Source of the DNA: Chryseobacterium lathyri
GTDB lineage: Bacteria; Bacteroidota; Bacteroidia; Flavobacteriales; Weeksellaceae
DNA length: 64,000 bases
NCBI RefSeq assembly: GCF_030812195.1
Contig: NZ_JAUSSF010000001.1
Span: 1,302,001-1,366,000 of the forward strand
Direction: 5' to 3'
How positions within the stretch are numbered: the first letter of the stretch is position 1; every line of letters starts with the position of its first letter. Made by a program: the position numbers and the translations under genes. The notes beneath the pieces are model-generated. The model was not told where the DNA came from. It did not search any database and saw only the letters and a list, made by a program, of their open reading frames with translations. This document shows positions 24,339 through 33,881 of the stretch, one piece after another.

Positions 24339-27248
24339 TTACTTTGAAGCAAGCACTTCTTTGCTGGAAGTGGTTTTACCATGTACCTCTTCTTCTTTCC
24401 CTTTTTTAAGGAAATCATAAGCGATAGCCGATGCAATAAAGATTGATGAATAAGTACCGAATCCGATACCGATTAACATGGCAAACATAAATCCTCTCAG
24501 GTTATCACCCCCGAAGATGAAGATCGCCAGGATCACAAGAATCGTTGTAAATGAAGTGTTGAATGTTCTACCTAATGTACTTGAGATAGAGTCATCAAAT
24601 AATCCAGCTAATGTTAAGGCTTTCTTCTCTCTTAAATACTCTCTGATTCTATCGAAGATAATAACGGTATCATTAATTGAATATCCCAGTACTGTAAGGA
24701 TTGCTGCAACAAAATCCTGATTGATCTCCATGTTGAACGGCATAAATTTATGAAGCAATGAATAAGCTCCTAAAATAATTACCGCATCATGGAATAAAGC
24801 TACAACAGCACCCAATGAGAATTGCCATTTTCTAAATCTAAATAAGATATAGATGAAGATACCCGCCAAAGCAGCTGCTACAGCAAGCATACCGTGAGTT
24901 TTGATATCATCTGCTACCGTAGGACCTACTTTTTCAGAAGAGATAATTCCTGCATGTTCCTTATCTGCAGATTTGAAATCATTCAATGTAGTCTTGGCAG
25001 GTAAGCTAGCCTTTAATCCTTCATATAATTTCTGCTCTACAGTCTGGTCAGCTTTTAAAGATTCATCTTCAATAAGATAATCTGTAGAAATTTTCAGCTG
25101 TCTGTCATTTCCGAAAGTTTTAGCTTCAACAGAAGAGTTTTTACCATCTTCAGTTTTGAATACTTTTACCAGGTTCTGTTCAATATCTTCAGCATTAACA
25201 GCTTTATCAAATCTTACCACATAATTTCTACCTCCTGTAAAGTCGATTCCGTATTTGAATCCGTTCATTGCGATAGATACAACACAAATCACTGTTAAAA
25301 TACCCGAAATGATATAAGCATATTTTCTTTTTCCGATAAAATCGATCCAGGTATTTCTGAATAGGTTCTTCGTTGGAGGAGTCCAGACAGAAAGATGTTT
25401 TCCTTTATTCAATCTTGTGAAGATCATTACTCTGGAAAGCAATACGGAAGTAAAGAATGTCATTAAGATACCGATTCCTAAAGTCAGGGCAAATCCTTTG
25501 ATAGGTCCTGTTCCGAATAAGAAAAGTACACCGGCCGTTAATAAGGTCGTTAAGTGACCATCAACAATCGCACTTAATGCATGCTTGAAACCGTCTTTGT
25601 AAGCTTCCAGAATGCTTTTTCCTGCAAATAATTCTTCTTTGGTTCTTTCGTAGATGATTACGTTCGTATCGACCGCCATTGCCATCGTAAGAACGATACC
25701 CGCGATACCCGGAAGCGTTAATGTAAAGTCTCCGGAATCCATAATTCCGAAAATATAGAATAAGTTGATAATCATTGCAATTACAGCGTACACACCTGCA
25801 CCACCGTAATAGAAAATGATATAAACAATAATAATCAGGAATGCGATAGCAAATGAAATAACCCCTGCATTAATAGATTCCTGTCCTAATGAAGGTCCTA
25901 CTACTGTAGCCTGAACTACTTTTGCACCCGCCGGTAATTTACCAGCTCCTAAAACGTCTACCAATTCCTTAGCTTCCTCCTGAGAGAAGTTACCTGAGAT
26001 CTGTGTTCTACCGTTAGGAATAGCGTTTACAACGTTTGGTGCAGTATATACTCTGCCATCCAGTGTTACCGCTACCGGTTTACCTACGTTCTTCTCAGTT
26101 AATGTTTTCCATTCTTTAGCTCCTTTGGAATCCATCTGCATGTCTACTACCACTCTGCTTAGCTCATCATAGCCAATGCTCGCCGTTTCAACAGCACCGT
26201 CTACCGGAGCCTTTTGGTTGATGTTACCTCTGATCGCATACAATACTAAACTTTCAGTATCTGTAGCTTCAGGTTTGTAACCCCACATGAACTGTGTATA
26301 TTTAATGTTAGCCGGACGTAATGACTGACCTACCTTGCTGTTCAAAATTTTGTTTACAGCAGCAGTATCTGAAAGTTTTACGCTTGCAACACCGTTTGAT
26401 CTTAATTTGTCAAGGTTTAAAAGGCTCATGAAGTTGATGTTCTTCGCAACTCCCATAGAATCACCTTTTATACCCACCATTGTAGTCAATGTCTGGAAAT
26501 ATGGTGCTATTTCTGGAACCTGCTGTACTTCCCAGAACTGAAGTTTTGCGGAAGTCTGAAGCATTTTCTTCACCTTGTCGATATCTTTCATACCAGGCAT
26601 TTCAACAGAAATTCTTGCCGTACCCGGTACTCTCTGAACGTTTGGCTGCACCGCACCCATTTTATCGATTCTGGTTCTGATTACTTCGAAAGCAGTACCT
26701 ACAGAAAGATCAATTCTTCTTTTGATGATACTTTTTACCTGATCATCAGTCGTATTGTACTTGATCTCCGATAAATTGGTATTCCCGAAAAGTTCAGGAT
26801 CTGCAAGCTTAAGGTTCGTTCCTTTTGCTCTGTTGATCGCCTCAAACTGATCGAAGAAATTATCGATGTAAGATTTTGTAGAATTCTTCTGAACTTCATC
26901 CGTTTTGTTTAAAGCCTCGATAAGAACAGGATTGGTAGAATAATTGGTTAAATCATTCACCAGGTCTCTTTGGTTGATTTCCAAAAGAACATTGATCCCT
27001 CCTTTCAAGTCAAGACCAAGTTTCATTTCCTTGTCTTTGGCTTTAGTGTAATAAAGTTTTGTGAATACCAGATCCAAAGTATCTTTAGAAAGTCTTGTAA
27101 TTTCTTTCTGATACTTTTCCGGATTGTCTCCTGCAACAGCAGTCGCCTGCCTTTCAATTTTGCTGGCGTACCAAGTTGGTAATAGCTCATTTAAGCAAAT
27201 TAACCCTAGTACAATAGCAACAATTGTAATAAGTCCTTTTCCTTGCAT
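24339..27248 (-). CDS. secDF: Protein translocase subunit SecDF (fused SecD-SecF)
   Basis: Membrane protein that uses the proton gradient to pull secreted proteins out of SecYEG. The 969-residue chain carries SecD up to about residue 620 (KLGLDLKGGINVLLE early, the periplasmic P1 head, then the TMAMAVDTNVIIYERTKEEL helix). SecF follows from about 640 (YGIDFTGGRNYVVRF, then VLGYSINDTVIIFDRIREYL). The fusion is usual in Bacteroidota. The start ATG at 27248 sits about 30 bases after a TATATTTG box. It is a single gene with its own promoter and terminator. Confidence 0.96.
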   Translation of the reverse strand: MQGKGLITIVAIVLGLICLNELLPTWYASKIERQATAVAGDNPEKYQKEITRLSKDTLDLVFTKLYYTKAKDKEMKLGLDLKGGINVLLEINQRDLVNDLTNYSTNPVLIEALNKTDEVQKNSTKSYIDNFFDQFEAINRAKGTNLKLADPELFGNTNLSEIKYNTTDDQVKSIIKRRIDLSVGTAFEVIRTRIDKMGAVQPNVQRVPGTARISVEMPGMKDIDKVKKMLQTSAKLQFWEVQQVPEIAPYFQTLTTMVGIKGDSMGVAKNINFMSLLNLDKLRSNGVASVKLSDTAAVNKILNSKVGQSLRPANIKYTQFMWGYKPEATDTESLVLYAIRGNINQKAPVDGAVETASIGYDELSRVVVDMQMDSKGAKEWKTLTEKNVGKPVAVTLDGRVYTAPNVVNAIPNGRTQISGNFSQEEAKELVDVLGAGKLPAGAKVVQATVVGPSLGQESINAGVISFAIAFLIIIVYIIFYYGGAGVYAVIAMIINLFYIFGIMDSGDFTLTLPGIAGIVLTMAMAVDTNVIIYERTKEELFAGKSILEAYKDGFKHALSAIVDGHLTTLLTAGVLFLFGTGPIKGFALTLGIGILMTFFTSVLLSRVMIFTRLNKGKHLSVWTPPTKNLFRNTWIDFIGKRKYAYIISGILTVICVVSIAMNGFKYGIDFTGGRNYVVRFDKAVNAEDIEQNLVKVFKTEDGKNSSVEAKTFGNDRQLKISTDYLIEDESLKADQTVEQKLYEGLKASLPAKTTLNDFKSADKEHAGIISSEKVGPTVADDIKTHGMLAVAAALAGIFIYILFRFRKWQFSLGAVVALFHDAVIILGAYSLLHKFMPFNMEINQDFVAAILTVLGYSINDTVIIFDRIREYLREKKALTLAGLFDDSISSTLGRTFNTSFTTILVILAIFIFGGDNLRGFMFAMLIGIGFGTYSSIFIASAIAYDFLKKGKEEEVHGKTTSSKEVLASK

Positions 27249-27277
27249 TTTGTTATAACTACGTTAAATTAAGTCGG

Positions 27278-27285
27278 CAAATATA
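27278..27285 (-). promoter_or_regulatory. -7 box of the secDF promoter
   Basis: On the minus strand TATATTTG (27285 to 27278) fits TAnnTTTG, about 30 bases before the ATG. I see no good TTG at the -33 distance. Confidence 0.45.
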
Positions 27286-27466
27286 ATGATTTTATTATTA
27301 TTTTATGAATTTTTTAACAGCAGAAACAGTTTATTTTCAGATATATCGGGGTTTTAACTTCTATTTAAGATTTAATAATTTTTCTTCCTTATCGTAATGA
27401 AATTTTCAAATTCCGATTGGTATAAAATTTTCATTCATAGATCAATACACTAAATATCAAAATATT

Positions 27467-28837
27467 ATGAAAAAACTATTTTTTACCCTAGGCGTTTTTT
27501 CTTCTTTAATCGTTAATTCTCAAAGCATTAATTTGGTAGAATTTGCGTCCGGGCTTACCAGCCCTGTTGAAATTACAAATGCCAATGACACCCGTCTTTT
27601 CGTTGTACAGCAGAACGGGATCATCAAAATCATTCAGCCTAACGGCACGATCAACAGTGCTGATTTTTTGAATATCAGCTCTAAAGTGCTTTACGGAGGA
27701 GAAAGAGGCCTCCTTGGCCTTGCATTTCATCCCCAGTATGCAACCAACCGATATTTCTTTGTGTATTACAACAATACCGCCGGAAATATTATTGTAGCCA
27801 GATATTCTGCAAGCTCTACCAACCCGGATGTTGCAGATCCTGCTTCTGAAAAAATTCTCCTGAATATCCCGAAACCGTTTGCCAATCATAATGGTGGAAG
27901 TATTCATTTTGCTCCCGACGGAAATCTTTGGATCGTTACAGGAGATGGCGGAAGCGGTGGAGACCCCAACAACAATGCCCAAAACATAAATTCACTTCTG
28001 GGAAAAATGTTAAGGATAGATGTGAATGCCACAGGACCGTATAATATTCCACCCGGAAATCCTTTTGCAGGGACTTCAGTGACCGGAGCTGACGAGATCT
28101 GGGCTTACGGACTTAGAAATGCATGGAAATTTTCATTTGACACCGACACTGGAAATGTAATGATCGCTGATGTTGGTCAGGGAGCCATCGAAGAGATCAA
28201 CAAAATGCCTGTTACCCAGGCCGGAATCAATTACGGATGGCGCTGTTATGAAGGCAATAATGCCTACAATACAGCAGGCTGCGCTCCCATGTCCACAATG
28301 ACATTCCCGGTTGCGGTTTATGATCATTCAGGAGGAAAATGTTCCATAACCGGCGGATATGTTTACAGAGGAAGCCAGTATCCCGCCCTTCAGGGGAAAT
28401 ATTTCTTTGCAGATTACTGTTCTGAACAGATTGGGATTCTGAATCCGGATAATTCTATTGTGTGGAATTCTCCAAGTTCAGGGAACAACTTTTCTACTTT
28501 CGGACAGAATTCTCAGAAAGAATTATTTGTGGCAGCAGTAAACAGCGGGAAGATATTTAAAATCACAACCGGAGCACTGGCAACAGACGAGACGGACCGC
28601 TTAACTTCAATGTACGTCCATCCCAACCCCGCTTCCGAAAAGGTTTTCATTGAAGGCCTGGCAGATATGAACAATACTGCAGATCTTATCAGTACAGAAG
28701 GAAAAATAGTTCTGGAAAAAGCAAAAATTGAAAACGACGGCAGCGTGGATATTACAGGAATTCCAGCCGGAGCTTATTACCTGATCATCAAATCAGGAGA
28801 TGTGAAGTCTTACAGCCAGAAACTTATTATTAAATGA
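27467..28837 (+). CDS. PQQ-type sugar dehydrogenase-like protein with T9SS sorting tail
   Basis: A 456-residue secreted protein. A signal peptide (MKKLFFTLGVFSSLIVNSQS) leads into a glucose/sorbosone dehydrogenase beta-propeller (residues about 22-370; motifs GGERGLLGLAFHPQY, NHNGGSIHFAPDGNLW, GDGGSGGDPNNNAQ, WAYGLRNAWKFSFD). Residues about 380-456 form a T9SS type A sorting domain (MYVHPNPASEKVFIEG to YSQKLIIK). It should be exported by the Sec route and released or anchored by the type IX system. Relatives oxidise aldoses with PQQ; whether this one binds PQQ is not shown. It shares a bidirectional terminator with hemN. Confidence 0.9.
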   Translation: MKKLFFTLGVFSSLIVNSQSINLVEFASGLTSPVEITNANDTRLFVVQQNGIIKIIQPNGTINSADFLNISSKVLYGGERGLLGLAFHPQYATNRYFFVYYNNTAGNIIVARYSASSTNPDVADPASEKILLNIPKPFANHNGGSIHFAPDGNLWIVTGDGGSGGDPNNNAQNINSLLGKMLRIDVNATGPYNIPPGNPFAGTSVTGADEIWAYGLRNAWKFSFDTDTGNVMIADVGQGAIEEINKMPVTQAGINYGWRCYEGNNAYNTAGCAPMSTMTFPVAVYDHSGGKCSITGGYVYRGSQYPALQGKYFFADYCSEQIGILNPDNSIVWNSPSSGNNFSTFGQNSQKELFVAAVNSGKIFKITTGALATDETDRLTSMYVHPNPASEKVFIEGLADMNNTADLISTEGKIVLEKAKIENDGSVDITGIPAGAYYLIIKSGDVKSYSQKLIIK

Positions 28838-28857
28838 TAGAAATTTTACTTCAATAA

Positions 28858-28884
28858 AAAAGCGGTTCCGATGGAACCGCTTTT
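28858..28884. terminator. Bidirectional terminator between sugar dehydrogenase and hemN
   Basis: AAAAGCGGTTCC and its exact complement flank a 3-base loop, with A-rich and T-rich flanks on both sides. It should stop transcription from both convergent genes. Confidence 0.88.
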
Positions 28885-28893
28885 GTTTTATTT

Positions 28894-30252
28894 TTATATC
28901 GTCATAGAAAAAATTCTCGTTTCCGGCTTATTCCTCATCATCCTGAGATCAAAAACCATCGCTACATTTCTCGTAAATGCTCTTCCTTTTTCTGTGATCT
29001 TGATTTGATTGTCGTAAATCTCCACCAGTTCATCTTTTTCCATTTCCTGCAGCATTTCAAATGCATTTTCCAGTTCCGGAAAAGAATTTTTATCAGTAAA
29101 TGTTGTTTCAAGCTGGCACATCAGATTCAAAATATGCCTTCTTACAGTAAGGTCTTCTTCATTAAGGATATGGCCTTTTACCACAGGAATTTTGCCTTCT
29201 TCAATAATCTTCTGGTATTCTTCCACCGTTTTTACATTCTGTGCAAAAGCGTACCAGGAATCTGAAATAGCAGACATTCCAAGACCTATCATCAGCTGGG
29301 TATTGCTTGAAGTATAGCCCATAAAGTTCCTGTGAAGTTTTTTATGAATCAGAGATTGGTATAGATCATCATGTTCAAGAGAAAAATGATCCATTCCTAC
29401 TTCTATATATCCTAAATTCTCAAGCAGTTTTTTTCCGTCTTCATACAAACGGCGTTTTTCTTCACCACTAGGAAGATCATTTTCATCAAAACCTCTCTGT
29501 CCTACCCCTTTTACCCATGGAACATGTGCATAGGAATAAAAAGCAAGCCTGTCCGGCTTCAGTTCCATGGTTTTTCTGATGGTATGCTCCATAGCCTCCC
29601 AACTCTGGTGCGGAAGTCCGAAAACCAAATCATGACTGATTCCTCTGTAACCGATTTCCTTAGCCCATTCTGTTACATTTTTTACATTTTCAAAGGATTG
29701 TATTCTGTTGATCGCCTTTTGAACTTTAGGATCATAATCCTGAACTCCAAAACTTACTCTTCTGAAGCCAAGATCGTATAACGTCTGAAGGTGATCCCTT
29801 GTCGTATTATTGGGATGTCCTTCAAAAGAAAACTCAGGATGTTCTGCTATGTCTACAGTTTCAAAGATACCTTCCAATAAGGTTTTTAAATTTTTTGGTG
29901 AAAAAAATGTAGGGGTACCGCCTCCAAGGTGAAGTTCTTTAAGCTTTGGTCTTTCTTCAAAGAGTTCAAGATAAAGCTTCCATTCCTTTAAAACACTTTC
30001 CAAATACGGAATCTCAACGCTGTGCTGTTTTGTGATGCGTTTGTGGCAGGCACAGAATGTGCACAATGCCTCGCAGAAAGGCAAGTGAATATAAATAGAA
30101 ATTCCCTCCTCTGCATTACTCTCATGAAATGACCTGATCACACTTTCCCTCCAATTTTCAGGAGAAAATGTAGATTCGTCCCAATAAGGAACAGTGGGAT
30201 AAGACGTGTAACGCGGTCCGGGAATATTATACTTATCTATTAAAGAATTCAT
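28894..30252 (-). CDS. hemN: Oxygen-independent coproporphyrinogen III oxidase
   Basis: Radical-SAM enzyme that decarboxylates coproporphyrinogen III to protoporphyrinogen IX in heme synthesis without oxygen. The 452-residue protein starts with the HemN-type YNIPGPRYTSYPTVPYW and has the iron-sulfur motif CEALCTFCAC (C60, C64, C67). It also shows GGGTPTFFS and SFEGHPNNTT. The N-terminal YNxPGPRYTSYPT and the CxC end of the cluster motif favour true HemN over the chaperone HemW. Confidence 0.94.
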   Translation of the reverse strand: MNSLIDKYNIPGPRYTSYPTVPYWDESTFSPENWRESVIRSFHESNAEEGISIYIHLPFCEALCTFCACHKRITKQHSVEIPYLESVLKEWKLYLELFEERPKLKELHLGGGTPTFFSPKNLKTLLEGIFETVDIAEHPEFSFEGHPNNTTRDHLQTLYDLGFRRVSFGVQDYDPKVQKAINRIQSFENVKNVTEWAKEIGYRGISHDLVFGLPHQSWEAMEHTIRKTMELKPDRLAFYSYAHVPWVKGVGQRGFDENDLPSGEEKRRLYEDGKKLLENLGYIEVGMDHFSLEHDDLYQSLIHKKLHRNFMGYTSSNTQLMIGLGMSAISDSWYAFAQNVKTVEEYQKIIEEGKIPVVKGHILNEEDLTVRRHILNLMCQLETTFTDKNSFPELENAFEMLQEMEKDELVEIYDNQIKITEKGRAFTRNVAMVFDLRMMRNKPETRIFSMTI

Positions 30253-30425
30253 TTCAAAATTTAAAATATTATCGAATCATGAAACTTAACATAAATTTCA
30301 TCCTGCAAAATTAACCATTACGAATGAATTTTAAACCATGAAATATATTAGGCCGTATTTTATAATGAGTCTAAATATGATTGTTACTGGAATCTTCTAA
30401 TAATGATAAATTCTATCCCTAAGAT

Positions 30426-31439
30426 TTAAAATTTTAATTTCATGAGCGAAATTCTATCTTTTCCTGCAAAAACAATGGTGTTGCCATCTATCCAGCTGCA
30501 AACAAAAAATCCTTTTTCATCAGAAATTTTCTTCCATGTTTTCCCGAAATCAGAAGAATAACTGATATGCTTATCCCCTACAGCAATGATTTCTTTTCCT
30601 TTTGATCCCGGCTTAATTTTTACGCAGGTCGTGTAACCTGCATTTTGCCCAGACGCCTGAACCTGCCAGCTTTTACCACCATCGTTTGTCGTGGCAATAT
30701 TATTGATATTTGCATCCTGTTTGGTATAATCTCCGCCTACTGCAATCCCGAATCGGTTATCATAAAAATCTATTGAATACATTCCCTGGGAAGATTCTCC
30801 CTGAACAAAAGGCGTTTCAAAAGCCCGGATACTTTCTTTTTTCAAATTCATTCTCAGAATTCGTGAGGCTTTTCCCCCGGTTGCAATCCACAGATACTTT
30901 TTTGTGGATGCAATATTGGTATTGCTTGCTGCAAAAGCTGCTTCACCACTGTTCAGTTGTACATTATTTTTAAACATTTTCCATTTCCCGTTTCGGTAAA
31001 CAGCCAGTTTCAGCAGATTATCCTTATCTGCATCGCTGAAGGTATAAGCCAACTGATCATTCACAAAATGCAGCGCATCGTAAAAAGCGGTTTTTACAGT
31101 ATCAGTAAAGATAATTTCTGATTTCAGATCTTTTTTATCAATCTTAAAAAAATAGGCAGGACTTTCAATATTAATGGCATAAAAAGAATTCTTATCCTGT
31201 GCAAGCGTCCTAAACTGGAGCTTTTTATCGGAAAGGCTAATCTGCTTCCGGTTTTCATTGTTTCTAAGATCAACAAATCCGAATTTTGAATCTGTTCCAC
31301 TGTACCAAACTTTCTCATCATCAATTTCCAAAGCCCTGATGCTTATTTTGTCATTAAGAATCGTCTCAAAACTTTCTATCTGTTGAGAAAATGTAAAAAT
31401 CCCTAAAAAGGAAAATAAAAATGGTATAAGCTTTTTCAT
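30426..31439 (-). CDS. Secreted YCF48/BNR-repeat beta-propeller-like protein
   Basis: A 337-residue protein with a signal peptide (MKKLIPFLFSFLGIFTFSQQ) and several repeats of the BNR/YCF48 type, for example TTNDGGKSWQVQASGQ and SSDFGKTWKKISDEKG. Such repeats build a beta-propeller. Related proteins are loosely annotated as photosystem II assembly factor-like or oxidoreductase, which has no meaning here. The true role is unknown. It lies 56 bases after the amino acid permease, with a palindromic terminator in between. Confidence 0.78.
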   Translation of the reverse strand: MKKLIPFLFSFLGIFTFSQQIESFETILNDKISIRALEIDDEKVWYSGTDSKFGFVDLRNNENRKQISLSDKKLQFRTLAQDKNSFYAINIESPAYFFKIDKKDLKSEIIFTDTVKTAFYDALHFVNDQLAYTFSDADKDNLLKLAVYRNGKWKMFKNNVQLNSGEAAFAASNTNIASTKKYLWIATGGKASRILRMNLKKESIRAFETPFVQGESSQGMYSIDFYDNRFGIAVGGDYTKQDANINNIATTNDGGKSWQVQASGQNAGYTTCVKIKPGSKGKEIIAVGDKHISYSSDFGKTWKKISDEKGFFVCSWIDGNTIVFAGKDRISLMKLKF

Positions 31440-31451
31440 AGAAACAAAAAT

Positions 31452-31479
31452 AAAAAATCCACAGAATTCTGTGGATTTT
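31452..31479 (-). terminator. Terminator after the amino acid permease
   Basis: A perfect palindrome (AAAATCCACA, GAATTC centre, TGTGGATTTT at 31454-31479) continues into TTTTTTATTTTTG on the minus strand. It sits 17 bases after the permease stop and just before the start of the next gene. Confidence 0.8.
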
Positions 31480-31495
31480 AAGTTGATATTTTTTA

Positions 31496-33037
31496 TTAAT
31501 CTAGATCAGGTTTTTCTAAAGGCTCCTGTTCTGCTTTAAAAGTTTCTCCAAAACCTCCGTTCTGAAGTTTTGAATGCTTTTTACTATACAGGAAGTACAC
31601 AAAAAATCCAATGATAAGCCATGCAAAAGAATACATCTGAGCTTCCTTACTTAGGTTAAAGATCAGATAAACGTTGATTGCAATACCTAAACAAGCAATA
31701 AGCGGTAAAGCAGGAACTTTAAAGTTTCTCTGTAGATTAGGCTCTTTCACTCTAAGTACCCAAACCGCTACACAAACCATTGTAAATGCAAATAATGTCC
31801 CGAAACTGGTCATGTGTGCAAGATCATTGATTGGGGTAAGGGAAGCAACAATAGCAATCACTACTCCTAAAATAAGAAGGTTTTTTGTAGGCACTCCAGT
31901 TTTAGGATTTACTTTTGAAAAAGTAGCAGGAATCAATCCGTCTTTAGACATTCCAAGGAAGATTCTTGACTGTCCCATAATCATTACCATCAGTACAGAG
32001 ATCAACCCTACTGTAGCAGCAATGGTAATAATATATCCTGCCCAGGCATATCCGGCAATATCAAATGCGTATGCTACAGGAGCTTTGATCGCATCCGGAT
32101 ATTTACCAAGCGGATTAAAGTCTGTATAATGCATCATTCCTGTTAATACCAAAGAAACAAGGATATATAACAGGGTACAGATGATCAGCGAAGCGATGAT
32201 CGCAAACGGTACGTCCTTTTTAGGATTAATAGCTTCTCCTGCCTGTGTAGAAACGGCATCAAAGCCTACATAAGCAAAGAAAATAGCCGATGCTCCCGCA
32301 ACAACACCTGCAATACCGTAGGCGGAATGTGAAACTCCATTTTCCGTGATAGTAGTTGGTTCAGGAATAAAGGGAATCCAGTTTTTAAAAGGTTCAGCTG
32401 AATTTAAAATAATAAATGCCCCTGCAACGATTACAAAAATAATAGCGGAAACTTTAAGCACTACAATAAAATTATTAGCTTTAGCAGCACCTTTTGTTCC
32501 TCTTACCAGAATAGAAATCACAAAGAAAACAATCAAAAATGCAGGTAAATTCATGGAAAACCCAGAATTTCCTGCTGCAATATAAGTCTGTGGATCTGTT
32601 GTAAGATAAGCCGGAAGATGCAGTCCGAACATTTTGAGAAGCTTGGCAAAATATCCTGACCAGGATACGGCGACGGTCATTGACCCCATAGCGTATTCAA
32701 GTATCAGTCCCCAGCCTATGATCCACGCAAAAATTTCTCCTACCGTTCCATAAGCATAAGCATAAGCGGAACCTTCTACGGGAAGTATGGAAGCAAATTC
32801 AGCATAACAAAGTGCTGCAAATACGCAGGCGATCCCCGCAATTACGAATGAAAGTGCCAGTGCAGGCCCTGCATTATAATAAGCACCTGTTCCTGTAAGT
32901 ACAAAAATTCCTCCTCCAATGATTGCTCCGATTCCGATAGCAGTAAGGCTCCATTTTCCCAGAACGCGTTTCAGCTGGCTCTTTTTGATATCAGCTTCAT
33001 AAGCGCTCATTGGCTTCTTAACCCAAATTTTAGACAT
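31496..33037 (-). CDS. APC-family amino acid permease
   Basis: A 513-residue inner membrane carrier with about 12-14 helices. The family motif GIGAIIGGGIFVLTG is in the first helix, and AALCYAEFASILPVEGSAYAY in the third. The general build fits the cationic amino acid transporter (CAT/YhdG) branch. The preferred amino acid is not readable from sequence. It stands as a single gene before a palindromic terminator. Confidence 0.88.
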   Translation of the reverse strand: MSKIWVKKPMSAYEADIKKSQLKRVLGKWSLTAIGIGAIIGGGIFVLTGTGAYYNAGPALALSFVIAGIACVFAALCYAEFASILPVEGSAYAYAYGTVGEIFAWIIGWGLILEYAMGSMTVAVSWSGYFAKLLKMFGLHLPAYLTTDPQTYIAAGNSGFSMNLPAFLIVFFVISILVRGTKGAAKANNFIVVLKVSAIIFVIVAGAFIILNSAEPFKNWIPFIPEPTTITENGVSHSAYGIAGVVAGASAIFFAYVGFDAVSTQAGEAINPKKDVPFAIIASLIICTLLYILVSLVLTGMMHYTDFNPLGKYPDAIKAPVAYAFDIAGYAWAGYIITIAATVGLISVLMVMIMGQSRIFLGMSKDGLIPATFSKVNPKTGVPTKNLLILGVVIAIVASLTPINDLAHMTSFGTLFAFTMVCVAVWVLRVKEPNLQRNFKVPALPLIACLGIAINVYLIFNLSKEAQMYSFAWLIIGFFVYFLYSKKHSKLQNGGFGETFKAEQEPLEKPDLD

Positions 33038-33203
33038 GTTTTTTTATTTAATTAAAGATTTACGAAAATATAAAAATTTTACAAACCTTAACGTTTATTA
33101 ATAAACTTTCATGATTTATTTTAAATAAAAATATTTAAAAAACTGATTTACACATTATTTAATTTATTTCCAAAAGTGCTAATTTTTGTTTATTTTTGAT
33201 CAC

Positions 33204-33881
33204 ATGAATTTATATGATCTTTTTGTAAAGCCGTATGAAAACTACAGTGGTCTACAAATTCTACTGGAAGCCACCGGTACATTTTTCGGAATTTTGAGTG
33301 TCTATTTTTCAATTAAAAAGAATATCTGGGTATATCCTACCGGTATCATCTCTACGCTGATCTATGTTTATATTCTTTTTAATTTTGGCCTGCTCGGAGA
33401 TTGTATGATTAATGTATATTATACAGCAATGAGTATTTACGGCTGGATCTTATGGTCAAAAAATTCTGAAGACCACGTTCATGTAGATGTGAGCTGGGCA
33501 ACAAACAAAGAAAGAATGTTCGCAGGCGTTCTGTTTATCTTAAGCCTTGCGCTCGTCACCCTTATTTATTATTACAAACCTTATATTGACAATACATTTT
33601 CCATGGAAGGCACCAGCTTAGGATTGTATCATCTGGATTGGGCGAATTGGCTGGATGTAATTACAACTTCTATATTTTTAGTAGGCATGTGGTTTATGGC
33701 CAAACAGCGCATTGAGAACTGGATTTTCTGGATCATCGGAGATCTTATTTGCATCCCCATGATGATTTTTAAGGAACTTGGAATCACTTCGGTTCAATAT
33801 TTGGTATTTACTATAATGGCTATCTTAGGATACCTCAATTGGAAAAAAAGTTTAAAAGAAAAAAGTACAATAAAGTCATGA
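33204..33881 (+). CDS. pnuC: PnuC-family nicotinamide riboside/vitamin transporter
   Basis: A 225-residue membrane protein with about seven helices. It has the PnuC-like features GTFFGILSVYFSIKKNIWVYPTG and TAMSIYGWILW, and ends WFMAKQRIENWIFWIIGDL. Members import nicotinamide riboside, or thiamine or riboflavin in the PnuT/PnuX branches; no riboswitch is visible upstream to tell which. I chose ATG at 33204; an in-frame TTG at 33186 lies within the promoter-like AT stretch. Its stop overlaps the next gene's start as ATGA. Confidence 0.88.
   Translation: MNLYDLFVKPYENYSGLQILLEATGTFFGILSVYFSIKKNIWVYPTGIISTLIYVYILFNFGLLGDCMINVYYTAMSIYGWILWSKNSEDHVHVDVSWATNKERMFAGVLFILSLALVTLIYYYKPYIDNTFSMEGTSLGLYHLDWANWLDVITTSIFLVGMWFMAKQRIENWIFWIIGDLICIPMMIFKELGITSVQYLVFTIMAILGYLNWKKSLKEKSTIKS

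Noticed and set aside
32905..33185. Riboswitch ahead of pnuC
   Set aside because: The gap is short and very AT-rich, with no recognisable NAD-, TPP- or FMN-type core.
33186..33203. Upstream TTG start for pnuC
   Set aside because: ATG at 33204 is closer to the family start, and the extra residues are encoded by a T-rich promoter-like stretch.
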